Shown here in pieces: positions 26,193-33,978 of a DNA stretch of 64,000 nucleotides (within the stretch, counting starts at the first letter, position 1; the number at the start of each line of letters is the position of its first letter). The notes under the pieces were generated by a model, which searched no databases, was not told the origin of the DNA, and was given only the letters and a program-made list of their open reading frames with translations. The position numbers and the translations under genes were made by a program. The stretch lies in assembly GCF_018918095.1 (NCBI RefSeq), contig NZ_JAHLPV010000003.1:62001-126000 (forward strand). The letters run 5' to 3'. The DNA is from Acetivibrio sp. MSJd-27. GTDB lineage: Bacteria; Bacillota; Clostridia; UMGS1840; HGM11507.

Positions 26193-26936
26193 ATGGAAGT
26201 TCGCGGCATCATTTTAAAACAAGTGGAATACAAGGAAAACGACAGGATATATACCATTGCCACCGACCGGCTTGGAAAAATCAGCTGTATCGCAAGAGGG
26301 GTGAAAACCCCCAACTCCAAGCTTGCCAAGGGGCTTGCGCTTTTCTGTTTTCTGGAGCTGGAGCTTTCCAAGCACAACGACATGTACATCATCACCTCCT
26401 CCCAAAAGGTGGTAGACTTCCGAAAAATCGCCACCGATCTGGAAAAATGCTCTTATGCCGGTTACTTTATGGCCCTGTCCAACGATCTGTTTCTGGAGGA
26501 AGAACCCTATCCGGAGCTGTTAAAGCTGCTGCTGAACACCTTCTATCTGCTGTCGGAAACCCAGAAGGATCCGGAGCTGATCAAAATCACCTTTGACCTG
26601 CGTTCCATCTTTCTCTCCGGCTTTGCCTTGATGCTGGACAGCTGTGAGGCCTGCGGCGGCGAGAAGGTTGAATGGATTGACTTGGATGAGGGCATAGGAT
26701 ACTGCGGCGGCTGCAATCCGGGCGGAACCACCTTGAAAATCTCCCCCGGAGCAGTGAAAACGCTGGAGCATATTCTGACGCAGGAGGATCAAAAGCTGTT
26801 CGCCTACAGCCTGAACAACGAACTGAAAAAGGAGCTTTCCCATCTGAGCGAGACGTATATCCGTCTCTGTATGCAGAAGGAATACTCCTCTTTAAAATAT
26901 CTGCGCAACATTCAGAAGGGGCTTGCAAAGGGATAA
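26193..26936 (+). CDS. recO: DNA repair protein RecO
   Basis: This 247-residue protein has the N-terminal OB fold (EVRGIILKQVEYKENDRIYTIATDRLGKISCIARGVK), the helical middle and the four-cysteine zinc site (C-E-A-C at about 151-154 and Y-C-G-G-C at about 169-173). RecO loads RecA on SSB-coated single strands together with RecR in recombinational repair. Length matches the family (about 250). GAGGAG precedes the ATG. Its usual partner era is not next to it here; instead a LysR gene lies upstream and a small hypothetical gene 55 bp downstream. Confidence 0.96.
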   Translation: MEVRGIILKQVEYKENDRIYTIATDRLGKISCIARGVKTPNSKLAKGLALFCFLELELSKHNDMYIITSSQKVVDFRKIATDLEKCSYAGYFMALSNDLFLEEEPYPELLKLLLNTFYLLSETQKDPELIKITFDLRSIFLSGFALMLDSCEACGGEKVEWIDLDEGIGYCGGCNPGGTTLKISPGAVKTLEHILTQEDQKLFAYSLNNELKKELSHLSETYIRLCMQKEYSSLKYLRNIQKGLAKG

Positions 26937-26991
26937 ATCAATCCTTTTCCCAAAGATTTTATCATCTATCAAAATACAGGAGGCAATCAGA

Positions 26992-27294
26992 ATGCTTTTA
27001 AAAGAAGTGAAAATGAATAAAAAATCTCTCATCTTAAAAGAACTTGAAAAGAAAGGCGGCCAGGATTACCACTTTTATGAATACGAACATCTGACCGTCG
27101 TAAAAGGCTTGGAGCCCAAACGAAAGAATAAAAAGGAAATGGGCATCCACATCAATATCAACTCCAAAAAACGGTACGGCGTGACCAAGGAGGAAATTCA
27201 GATGGTGATTGACGAGCTGTTTCCGAAGGGAAAAGCATATAAAATTGAAAAATCTTTTTTCATGAAAACCTGCGTTCATGTTTATGAGGTATAA
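26992..27294 (+). CDS. Small hypothetical protein (100 aa)
   Basis: This 100-residue basic protein was not recognised. The ATG at 26992 is preferred to an upstream in-frame start because AGGAGG lies 9 bp before it and the upstream codons overlap the end of recO's region without a ribosome site. The sequence has a charged helix (KKSLILKELEKKGG), a strand YHFYEYEHLTVVKGLEPKRKN, then GIHININSKKRYGVTKEEIQMVIDELFPKGKAYKIEKS. The mix of short strands and a helix suggests a compact alpha/beta fold. It is probably co-transcribed with recO. Confidence 0.75.
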   Translation: MLLKEVKMNKKSLILKELEKKGGQDYHFYEYEHLTVVKGLEPKRKNKKEMGIHININSKKRYGVTKEEIQMVIDELFPKGKAYKIEKSFFMKTCVHVYEV

Positions 27295-27320
27295 ATGATA
27301 CCTATTTTTTACTATACAGC

Positions 27321-27420
27321 GGGCGAATTCAATTCGCCCCTACGATGGATAATCCGGCGATGCCGTTGTAGGGAAGGGGTTCCATCCCCTCCCGCCGTAG
27401 GGGCGGATATCATCCGCCCG
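27321..27420. repeat. Intergenic repeat of GC-rich small palindromes
   Basis: Between convergent genes are GGGCGAATT-C-AATTCGCCC (27321-27339), an imperfect GGGG/CCCC stem near 27370-27393, and GGGCGGAT-ATC-ATCCGCCC (near 27401-27419), separated by 'CCCTACG' and 'CGTAGGGG' boxes. This is the form of the dispersed CGTAGGGGCGG...CCGCCCG repeats common in gut Clostridia. It may also act as a transcription stop for the flanking convergent genes. Confidence 0.6.
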
Positions 27421-27533
27421 CATTTCAGCGCATAGAACAGCGTGCAATGCGCATTGTTCTTTGCCCTTTGCGCTATTTCTTCCGTCCTCCGCACTTCCCC
27501 CCTTTTCTATCCGCTTACCAGACGAAACAGAAC

Positions 27534-28208
27534 TTAAGATTTTCTCTTTTCCCGTTCCATCAGGACAGCGGCATATGCAAGAAAACGCGGAGTTCTTTTT
27601 TCAATATCCGATTGAGATACTCCCTTATATATCACCATTTCGTCAAGGATCGTTTTTATCTCTGTATTTTCCGCTTCGCTCAATTCCGTGCAAGGCTCTG
27701 TGTCCGTGATGAAAAAACCGGATTTTTCTTCCGCGGTCACCCGAAAATTCACTTGCTTTCCGCTGGCAAGCGTTCTCTGAAACACACAGCATCGAATCAC
27801 GAAACCAAGCTTTTCAAACGGATAAGCAAGCGCTTCCTGCCATCGGATATCATTGTTTTCCGACCACGCCAAAAACTCCTTCCGGGAAGCTTTTTCAGGA
27901 AGCTTTTTTTCCGGAGTGGATAAAAGCTCCGGATAAATATTTAAAATGATCTGCGCTTTTACCATTTCCGCTCGCTTTTCACTCAGTTCAGAAGGTTCCG
28001 CCTGATATTCCGCTTTTAAATATGCGAATAGCTGAGAAATGCTTTTCTCACAAGGTTCCAACTCTTTTGCTATCTGCTCCGCTTTCTCATAAAAATCATT
28101 TTTTCCTTTGTCATCTGCTACAAAAACAGCGGTTGCTCCAGCTGTTTCGCGTCCAGGGCGGTATTTAAAACCATAATATTTCCGCTTTATCCAATCTTTT
28201 ATTGACAT
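27534..28208 (-). CDS. Hypothetical protein (224 aa)
   Basis: No family was recognised. The protein is soluble, with a basic N-terminus (MSIKDWIKRKYYGFKYRPGRET), a helical middle (NDFYEKAEQIAKELEPCEKSISQLFAYLKAEY) and a C-terminal alpha/beta part (ALAYPFEKLGFVIRCCVFQRTLASGKQVNFRVTAEEKSGFFITDTEP). It has no signal peptide or membrane segment. The ribosome site is weak (AAAGGA, 14 bp before the ATG). It is a lone gene between the repeat at 27.3-27.4 kb and the divergent PadR gene. Base use is like its neighbours. Confidence 0.65.
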   Translation of the reverse strand: MSIKDWIKRKYYGFKYRPGRETAGATAVFVADDKGKNDFYEKAEQIAKELEPCEKSISQLFAYLKAEYQAEPSELSEKRAEMVKAQIILNIYPELLSTPEKKLPEKASRKEFLAWSENNDIRWQEALAYPFEKLGFVIRCCVFQRTLASGKQVNFRVTAEEKSGFFITDTEPCTELSEAENTEIKTILDEMVIYKGVSQSDIEKRTPRFLAYAAVLMEREKRKS

Positions 28209-28351
28209 TTCAATTCATCGGTTCCTTTCATTTTTTCTTTTCCCTCATACAGAAGGACAAAGGATATCAGCAGACAGGAAAAGCGGAAAACATAGCTGCG
28301 GTTCGCCGTCTCAGCAGTCCAATCTATTTTGCTGTCAACTGTATACTCAGC

Positions 28352-28401
28352 TGTCATTCCGAGGTACGAGGAATCTCTTTTCTATATCGAACAAAGAGAT
28401 T
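28352..28401. repeat. Dispersed 'GTCATTCCGAG...GAGGAATCT' repeat with hairpin
   Basis: GTCATTCCGAGGTACGAGGA followed by ATCTC is the core of a widespread bacterial intergenic repeat (usual form GTCATTCCGAGCGNAGCGAGGAATCT). It is followed by a 9-bp inverted repeat AATCTCTTT/AAAGAGATT (28372-28380 with 28393-28401). Confidence 0.6.
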
Positions 28402-28473
28402 GTGAAAAATGCACTTTACACGTTGTTCCTTGTGTATATAATACCATACCTTTTCCAAAATCACAATTTCTTC

Positions 28474-28502
28474 TTGACAGGCAAAAAAAGCTGTGCTATA
28501 TT
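28474..28502 (+). promoter_or_regulatory. Sigma-A promoter of the PadR/SEDS operon
   Basis: A perfect TTGACA (28474-28479), 17 bp, TATATT (28497-28502), 41 bp before the PadR start codon. Confidence 0.75.
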
Positions 28503-28523
28503 ATACCTAGATATACAATGTAT
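28502..28523 (+). promoter_or_regulatory. Candidate PadR operator overlapping the transcription start
   Basis: Two adjacent dyads, TATAC-CTAG-ATATA (near-perfect) and ATACA-A-TGTAT (28513-28523, perfect arms), sit just after the -10 hexamer. Short A/T-rich dyads over the promoter are how PadR proteins usually repress their own genes. Confidence 0.5.
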
Positions 28524-28542
28524 TTTAATCGGAGGTATTGAT

Positions 28543-28881
28543 ATGGCTGTTGACAAGGAACTGCTGAAGGGCAGCACCACCATGCTTATCTTGCGCTTAC
28601 TGGAGACTGGAGACATGTACGGGTATCAGATGGTGAGGGAACTGGAACTGCGCTCAGAGGGCATTTTTACCCTAAAAGAGGGCACGCTTTATCCCATTCT
28701 GCACACGCTTGAAAACAATGGGACGATTGATGCTTACTGGGAGGACACTTCCTCGGCACGCAAGCGGAAATATTACCGCATCACATCCGCGGGCAAAAAA
28801 TTGCTCTGTGAAAAAAAGAAGGAATGGAACACCTATTCCGGCGCGGTGAGCAAGGTTCTGAAAAGGGGGAAAATTCTGTGA
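28543..28881 (+). CDS. PadR-family transcriptional regulator
   Basis: This 112-residue protein consists of the PadR winged helix domain (KELLKGSTTMLILRLLETGDMYGYQMVRELELRS, FTLKEGTLYPILHTLENNGTIDAYWE, RKRKYYRITSAGKKLL) without the long C-terminal helix of larger PadR proteins, so it is of the short subfamily-2 type. These dimers respond to envelope stress or small hydrophobic ligands and repress a downstream membrane gene. The start at 28543 is supported by GGAGG 7 bp upstream. Its stop codon overlaps the GTG start of the SEDS gene by 4 bp, so the two are translationally coupled. Confidence 0.95.
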   Translation: MAVDKELLKGSTTMLILRLLETGDMYGYQMVRELELRSEGIFTLKEGTLYPILHTLENNGTIDAYWEDTSSARKRKYYRITSAGKKLLCEKKKEWNTYSGAVSKVLKRGKIL

Positions 28882-30215
28882 ATGACGCCGTAAATCATTT
28901 TATACAGCAAGTTTTGGAACGGATTCAATACAAGAAAATCCGACAAAATATTTCCCTGGAAATACAGGATCATATAGAAGAAAGCAAAAATGCGCTCATG
29001 GAATCTGGAATGCCGGAGGAGGAAGCCTGCTCTAAGGCTGTGCAGCAGATGGGCGATCCCTGCTCGGTCGGTGACGCGCTGAACCGTGTTCACCGTCCGC
29101 GGTGTGCCCTGTCGTTATTCTTTCTCATCGGCATTTTGGCGGCGGCAGGAATCGTCATTCAGTTTTTTCACGGCCGCACCTTTCCCGATACCCTAAACTA
29201 TGTCAAACAAATCGTTTATTTTGTGCTGGGAGCCGGCTGTCTGTTCAGTCTCTACTTCTTCAATTACAGACTGCTGTACCGTCTCTCCCTTCCCGGTTTT
29301 CTCGCCGTCAATGCACTGTTTGCCATCCTGTTTCATTTGTGCGGCGACAGTACATATGGAAGGAGCTTTCTGCACGTTTCCGGCGTTACCTTCCAGCCAT
29401 CCCTTCTTCTTTTACTTTTTAATCTGGTGTTCTATGCAGGAATCGTGAAGCGTTTCTGCACAGGGAATGCAAAAGGGTTCGCGGTTGTAATCTGCCTTCC
29501 CTTGCTGCCGTTCTTTCTGATGCTGCAAATACCGAGTATGGCAGGAGCATTGCTGATGGCCGCCGGATTTTATGCCATTCTTGCTGTATGGATTACCTGT
29601 CCGGAATACAGAGGAAGCCGCAGAAAAACACTTTATTTTCTGATTGGAGGAGTCTTTCTGCTCTGCGCGGCCGCACTGCTGTTCTTCCTGACAGAGCCCT
29701 ACCGGCTGGAACGCCTCACCGCCTTCCTGCACCCGGAACAGGACATGGAGGGAGGCGGATGGGTCAACTATCAGATCCGCATGCTTCTCCAACAGTCAAA
29801 TTGGATCGGTGACAGCGGGAAGCTGACGGCTCCTATCGGCACAGGGGGAGCTGCTGTCCCTATGATTCCCGGCCTTTCAACAGATTTTGTTCTGGATTTT
29901 GTCATCGGAAGATTCGGCTGGCTGGCCGGTGCTGCCGTTATGGGAATTCTGCTGATCACGATTGTACAGCTGACCCGAACCTGCCTGAAAATCCGGGAAT
30001 CCTATGGCAGAGTTCTCAGCTTCAGTATCTGTGCCGTTTTCTCTTTACAGGTACTCATCAACCTGATGATATCTCTGAACCTCCTTCCCATCATAAGCAT
30101 TTCACTGCCCTTCCTCTCCTTTGGCGGAAGCAGCTATCTTGTCAATATGGCAATGCTGGGACTGCTTCTGGGGATTTACCGCAGGAAGGACGTCACGATG
30201 CTTGAGACAGCTTAG
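28878..30215 (+). CDS. SEDS-type (FtsW/RodA/SpoVE-like) membrane protein with N-terminal permease-prefix domain
   Basis: This 445-residue protein starts at a GTG overlapping the PadR stop (GTGA), with AAAGGGGGA upstream. Residues 1 to about 75 form a soluble permease-prefix/HAAS-like domain (VLERIQYKKIRQNISLEIQDHIEESKNALMESGMPEEEACSKAVQQMGDP). About ten hydrophobic segments follow. SEDS marks are seen in order: LHVSGVTFQPSLLLLLF, YRLERLTAFLHPEQDMEGGGW, APIGTGGA, LSTDFVLDFVIGRFGWLAG (with the putative catalytic Asp of the TDF motif) and ISISLPFLSFGGSSYLVNMAMLGLLLGI. Two common motifs are altered: FQPSE reads FQPSL and the QPDLG region reads QIPSM. It may be a divergent glycan polymerase or a regulated relative without normal activity. 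Confidence 0.85.
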   Translation: MNDAVNHFIQQVLERIQYKKIRQNISLEIQDHIEESKNALMESGMPEEEACSKAVQQMGDPCSVGDALNRVHRPRCALSLFFLIGILAAAGIVIQFFHGRTFPDTLNYVKQIVYFVLGAGCLFSLYFFNYRLLYRLSLPGFLAVNALFAILFHLCGDSTYGRSFLHVSGVTFQPSLLLLLFNLVFYAGIVKRFCTGNAKGFAVVICLPLLPFFLMLQIPSMAGALLMAAGFYAILAVWITCPEYRGSRRKTLYFLIGGVFLLCAAALLFFLTEPYRLERLTAFLHPEQDMEGGGWVNYQIRMLLQQSNWIGDSGKLTAPIGTGGAAVPMIPGLSTDFVLDFVIGRFGWLAGAAVMGILLITIVQLTRTCLKIRESYGRVLSFSICAVFSLQVLINLMISLNLLPIISISLPFLSFGGSSYLVNMAMLGLLLGIYRRKDVTMLETA

Positions 30216-30238
30216 ACGTATCCGTCAAAAATTGTGTG

Positions 30239-30273
30239 AAAAAGCACGGCATTTCAAAAATGCCGTGCTTTTT
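30239..30273. terminator. Bidirectional intrinsic terminator
   Basis: A perfect 16-bp stem (30239-30254 with 30258-30273) with a 3-nt loop, A-rich on the left and T-rich on the right, between the convergent SEDS gene and the 1046-aa lectin-like gene. Confidence 0.9.
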
Positions 30274-30280
30274 GCAATTA

Positions 30281-33200
30281 CTACTGCAAGCTGATTGTTT
30301 TAATCTCGCCGTATACTGTTTTTTCTGTTCCATCCGCTGCCTGGTAGATCACATAGGTTCTTGTATAGTAAGTGGTATTCAGCAGAAGATCACCTTTGAT
30401 CTCTATCCCGTAATGGCCGTTGGCGCTGAGCGCCTTTTCTGCCTTCAGCTTATAACAGTTCTCTTTTCCAATCTGAGGATCCGCACTGTCGGTTGCGGAA
30501 TAAACGATGCCGTATTCCTTCACGGTTGTCTTGCTTCCCTCTGCAACTGTTCCGAAGGTGACGCTGTTCGTCTTGTCATCAGGAACATAGGTTTTGTCAA
30601 AGGTATTGATCGTCGGCGGTGTCTCCGGAAGTTCCGCAAAGGTCACCTCCACGGTGGTATCCGCGTCAACCGTCACGGAGAAGTTCTCCTTGATCGGCTG
30701 TTCTACACTGTTCACGGTAATTTTACTGATTTCCCAGCCGTCCGCCGGAACTGCCGTGATAGTCTGCTGGCTGCCTTTGATGACAGAAGTAGTTCCAGAG
30801 GGAGTAACCGTTCCGTTTCCGGTGCTTGTCACCGTCAGATTTTTCTTTTCAATGGCATAGGATACTTTCACATTGTCGGCTTTAAAATTGTAACCTCCCC
30901 AATTGTAATGCGCCAGTATAAATACGCGAACATATTTTGTTCCAGCCGGAGCGGTTCTGGTATGTTCAAAATGAGACCAGGTATTTTTTTCGGGTGCGGG
31001 ATTTGTATCGCCTCTGAAAACGCCTCTACAGTTCACTCCATTCGCATCATTTTTCTGATGGTCGTTGTTCCATGTCCCGGCGCTTCCCCATGCCGTACCC
31101 GTCCAAAGCTGTTTATCCGCATTATAAAATGCGAAAGACATCCCTAAAACACCTGTTGTATTATAATCAAAAGAAAGGGTATACGCAGTTTTGGAATTGG
31201 TGTTATACTCCGGTGTTTCAATCAGATCGCTGCCCAGGAACAAGCCTTCATTCCCATCATTTTTATAGATATGAAGCACATTTCCCGCGTCGCCGTCCGC
31301 CGCTTTTCTCTCATCGTCCGTCAGAATGTCAAAATACTTGCTGTCGTCATAATACTGATTTGCTTCGATGGAGAACTGCGGCGTCCAGCCTACCAGATTG
31401 GTGTTTTTTGTACCTGCTGCAGTTCTCTCAAAGCCAGGGTTTTTCACATTTAAATAACCTACGGTATCTGTATCCGCCGGTTTTTCGTTTGGTACTTCCT
31501 TGATGGTTACCTGAATTGTGTCAGTGGTGACACCACCCAAGCCATCGTCCGCCGTGATGTTGAGGACAGCAGCCTTTGCTGCAATGTCTTCCGCACTCGG
31601 CAGATAGGTATAGGAAGAACCGGACACGGTTCCCTTATCTGCGCGGAAGGTCATGACGTCCTCATCCACATCCGTGAAATAGGTTGACAGATCCAGCTCG
31701 ATTCTTTCATCTGCCCAGATGGTTTTGCTTCCAATGGGTGATGGAACGGTAGGTGCGCTGTTTACATCCGGCGCTTTCGGTGTAACTGTCTGAATGATTC
31801 CCACAGAACCGTTGTTGGAGGAATCATAGGATACCAGTTTGATTTCATAAGCCTGATTGTTAGTCAAATCGCTGAGTGTGTATGCCGTGGTGCCTTTTTT
31901 CAGAATGGCGGTCATCACATTGTCCACATACAGCTTGGTCATGGTATAGTCCGCATCACTCGGTTCGGTGAAGCTAATGTCAATCTTTGCGTTCCCCGCT
32001 TTAATCTGTGGATCGGCAACATCGGAAGGCGCTGTGATATCAGCTGCCATCGGTGTTTCCGCAATGGTTACATCATCAACATGAATCAGGTAGTTATTTC
32101 TTGCGGAAGTGCCGTAGAAAGCGATTGCAACACTGACCGCATCCTTTGGAGCGGTATAATTCTCGGTGCTGAGAGTTGTATAGGTGGATTTTCCCCCGTC
32201 ATTCAGCACTTTGTTCGCCGCAATGCCATTCGGCATTCCATAGTGATCTCCCTCATTGGGATTCAGCCATTCCTGTGTTGCAAAGTCATACACATTTCCT
32301 TCTGCATTATAGAAGTTGACCGATGTCGGGATGCCCCGGCTTGCCTTATAGCTGTATGTAAACTGATACCGGTTGCCCGGGACAACGGTTATCTTATTTG
32401 AGATAACGCCCAAAGCATAGGTTGCACTGTTATCATGAATGTACAAGCTTTGATCGCCCTCGTCCGCTTTGATTTCATAGTACAGATCAGTGTCGTTTAA
32501 CGCAGCGCCTGCATTAACCGCATATGTCCATCCGGTGATTGTTCCGTTTTTCGCCGGAACGTCCGCCTCGAAGTCACCGTTTGTGACAGAAGCGCCTGAT
32601 ACTTCAATGTCCGGCTGAATATAGGACATTTTTACATTATCGACTGCGAAATCGTATTTAGGATTGCTACCCGCGACGAAAAAGATTTTCGCTTTGGTTG
32701 CTCCCACCGGCGCAGTTTTTGGAAGATTAACGGCTCCCCATTTTCCGGATTGAATCGGATATTCCTTTCCGTCGTTTTTCCACTCGTATATATTTCTAGC
32801 GCCGTCATTCCACTGTGCATTCAGAGGACAAACCGCGGAAGCCGAGGGCAGCGCCGTCCATGCACTATTCTTGTCATTATAGTACTGATTAGCATCATTG
32901 TAAAAAATGATCCCAGCCCACATACGAGCATTCCCTTTGAAATATAGATCCTGCCCGCCGCTTCCATCATATCCCGGCGCAATGTAATCAAAGTCGACTT
33001 CGTAATCCACTGAGGTTGATTTGCCAAAAGCCGGCAAATTGAGATATTCCGTAGCCAAAATAATCTGCCCATATCTGTAATCTCCTAAGCTGGTGTTTGT
33101 GTCACAATTATCATAAATATGAGCTACATTTGAGTTGTTCCCGGAACCGCCGTTTATTACCTGGTGAAACAGCTTGTCCCCAGCTACAGGATTTGTCTCT

Positions 33201-33421
33201 TTGCTATTGACATAGGCACGGTATTCCACATCCCATCCCGAAATAGGATCCGTATAGGTTTTCTGAGTAATGTCAACGGCCTTGCTCTGTTCAAAATCGC
33301 CGTTGGGAACTGTGATAGAAACCTTTTCCCCCGGCGCCGGTACCACCGCTGTAACACCAAATGCAGGGAACATTGTAAACAGCATTGCAACGATCGTGAT
33401 GAAGCCTATTGTTCTTTTCAT
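30281..33421 (-). CDS. Large secreted lectin-like protein with 'NGDFE' jelly-roll modules and the shared 112-residue C-terminal domain
   Basis: This is a 1046-residue protein. An ATG at 33421 after GGGAGG is chosen; an in-frame TTG two codons earlier is less likely. A signal peptide (KRTIGFITIVAMLFTMFPAFG) is followed by three carbohydrate-binding-like modules, each opening with 'xNGDFE' or 'xNPGFE' (about 37-280, 285-470 and 665-860). An FN3 module (about 475-565) and a cadherin-like module (WADERIELDLSTYFTDVDEDVMTF) lie between. A bacterial repeat (LTVTSTGNGTVTPSGTTSVIKG) and the 112-residue tail (PPTINTFDKT to the end) close it. The first module is strongly similar to that of the 776-aa protein at 41917-44247, and the tail to the protein at 13002-15218. 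No catalytic domain, SLH or LPXTG was seen. It may be an adhesin or a substrate-binding component. Confidence 0.87.
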   Translation of the reverse strand: MKRTIGFITIVAMLFTMFPAFGVTAVVPAPGEKVSITVPNGDFEQSKAVDITQKTYTDPISGWDVEYRAYVNSKETNPVAGDKLFHQVINGGSGNNSNVAHIYDNCDTNTSLGDYRYGQIILATEYLNLPAFGKSTSVDYEVDFDYIAPGYDGSGGQDLYFKGNARMWAGIIFYNDANQYYNDKNSAWTALPSASAVCPLNAQWNDGARNIYEWKNDGKEYPIQSGKWGAVNLPKTAPVGATKAKIFFVAGSNPKYDFAVDNVKMSYIQPDIEVSGASVTNGDFEADVPAKNGTITGWTYAVNAGAALNDTDLYYEIKADEGDQSLYIHDNSATYALGVISNKITVVPGNRYQFTYSYKASRGIPTSVNFYNAEGNVYDFATQEWLNPNEGDHYGMPNGIAANKVLNDGGKSTYTTLSTENYTAPKDAVSVAIAFYGTSARNNYLIHVDDVTIAETPMAADITAPSDVADPQIKAGNAKIDISFTEPSDADYTMTKLYVDNVMTAILKKGTTAYTLSDLTNNQAYEIKLVSYDSSNNGSVGIIQTVTPKAPDVNSAPTVPSPIGSKTIWADERIELDLSTYFTDVDEDVMTFRADKGTVSGSSYTYLPSAEDIAAKAAVLNITADDGLGGVTTDTIQVTIKEVPNEKPADTDTVGYLNVKNPGFERTAAGTKNTNLVGWTPQFSIEANQYYDDSKYFDILTDDERKAADGDAGNVLHIYKNDGNEGLFLGSDLIETPEYNTNSKTAYTLSFDYNTTGVLGMSFAFYNADKQLWTGTAWGSAGTWNNDHQKNDANGVNCRGVFRGDTNPAPEKNTWSHFEHTRTAPAGTKYVRVFILAHYNWGGYNFKADNVKVSYAIEKKNLTVTSTGNGTVTPSGTTSVIKGSQQTITAVPADGWEISKITVNSVEQPIKENFSVTVDADTTVEVTFAELPETPPTINTFDKTYVPDDKTNSVTFGTVAEGSKTTVKEYGIVYSATDSADPQIGKENCYKLKAEKALSANGHYGIEIKGDLLLNTTYYTRTYVIYQAADGTEKTVYGEIKTISLQ

Positions 33422-33978
33422 GAACAAACCTCCCTTTTCAAATCTTACATTTTTAAATTTTTTGATTGAAGCTTTGATTTTTAGACAGTTTGAACAATTT
33501 TACATCATTATTATACAACTTTTTTGACAAAATTTGAACTGTCATTTTCGCCTTTTTCTATGCAGTTTTTATTCTTTCTCGTTTCATTCTGCACAGCGGC
33601 AAACCAATCCTTCCAATCAGAATAAAGTATGCTTCATGCTGTCTCTTCTCCTGTCAGCTTCAGGCGGAATGTTTTTTTCTTATTGACCTCCGCCCTGCGA
33701 ACGGAACATCGCAAAGGCGTGGATGAAGCGCCTTTGTGGTATCTAGGATAAAATATAACTGCGGCACTGACAAGCAGTGCCCTTGCCCTCGTTGAATGAC
33801 GGGACAAGCCCTTATTGAACGAAATGAAGATGTCCCGCACCTTATAGGCGGCGGGATCCACTTCATTTTTCCGCGGCGTTATCATCCGCCGCGGAAAAAT
33901 TACATGACGGAGCTGCTGCTCCGGTTGTGCGCAAAGCTGTGCGTCTTCCTTTCTTCCGCAATATACGGCTATGCCTGT
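33422..33978. other. Intergenic region with a promoter candidate and a six-hairpin element
   Basis: The 557-bp gap has no convincing gene. Near the 1046-aa gene there is a minus-strand TATAAT (about 33518) with a poor -35 (TTCAAA, 17 bp). The left part also carries a long AT stretch with an inverted ACAGTT/AACTGT pair. The right half (33661-33923) is the hairpin element listed separately and lies downstream of the orphan binding-protein gene. Confidence 0.5.
33661..33923. repeat. Six consecutive hairpins, candidate structured element or dispersed repeat
   Basis: Inverted repeats in order: CAGGCGGA with TCCGCCCTG (33661-33697, one bulge); CAAAGGCG/CGCCTTTG (33712-33736); GGCACTG/CAGTGCC (33763-33781); AAATGAAG/CTTCATTT (33822-33868) enclosing TCCCGC/GCGGGA; a perfect 14-bp stem with an 8-nt loop (33865-33900); and CGGAGC/GCTCCG (33908-33923). 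The fourth and fifth share four bases and cannot both close fully. It is more GC-rich than its surroundings. Short open frames overlap here in more than one frame. That, with the palindromes, favours a structured element over a protein gene. Confidence 0.55.

Larger units (their letters stand above)
28209..28542. other. Divergent intergenic region with a dispersed 'GTCATTCCGAGG' repeat and PadR promoter
   Basis: The 334-bp gap contains no credible gene. Its right half holds a repeat element (28352-28401) and the sigma-A promoter and palindromes of the PadR gene, listed separately. The left half (28209-28350) shows nothing that was recognised. Confidence 0.55.

Noticed and set aside
33634-33885. 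Short open frames of 68 and 83 codons on the minus strand
   Set aside because: They overlap in different frames within the hairpin element. No ribosome site was seen, and the palindromes explain the sequence better.
33661-33923. CRISPR array
   Set aside because: The hairpins differ from one another and there are no equal-length repeats with spacers. No cas gene is near.
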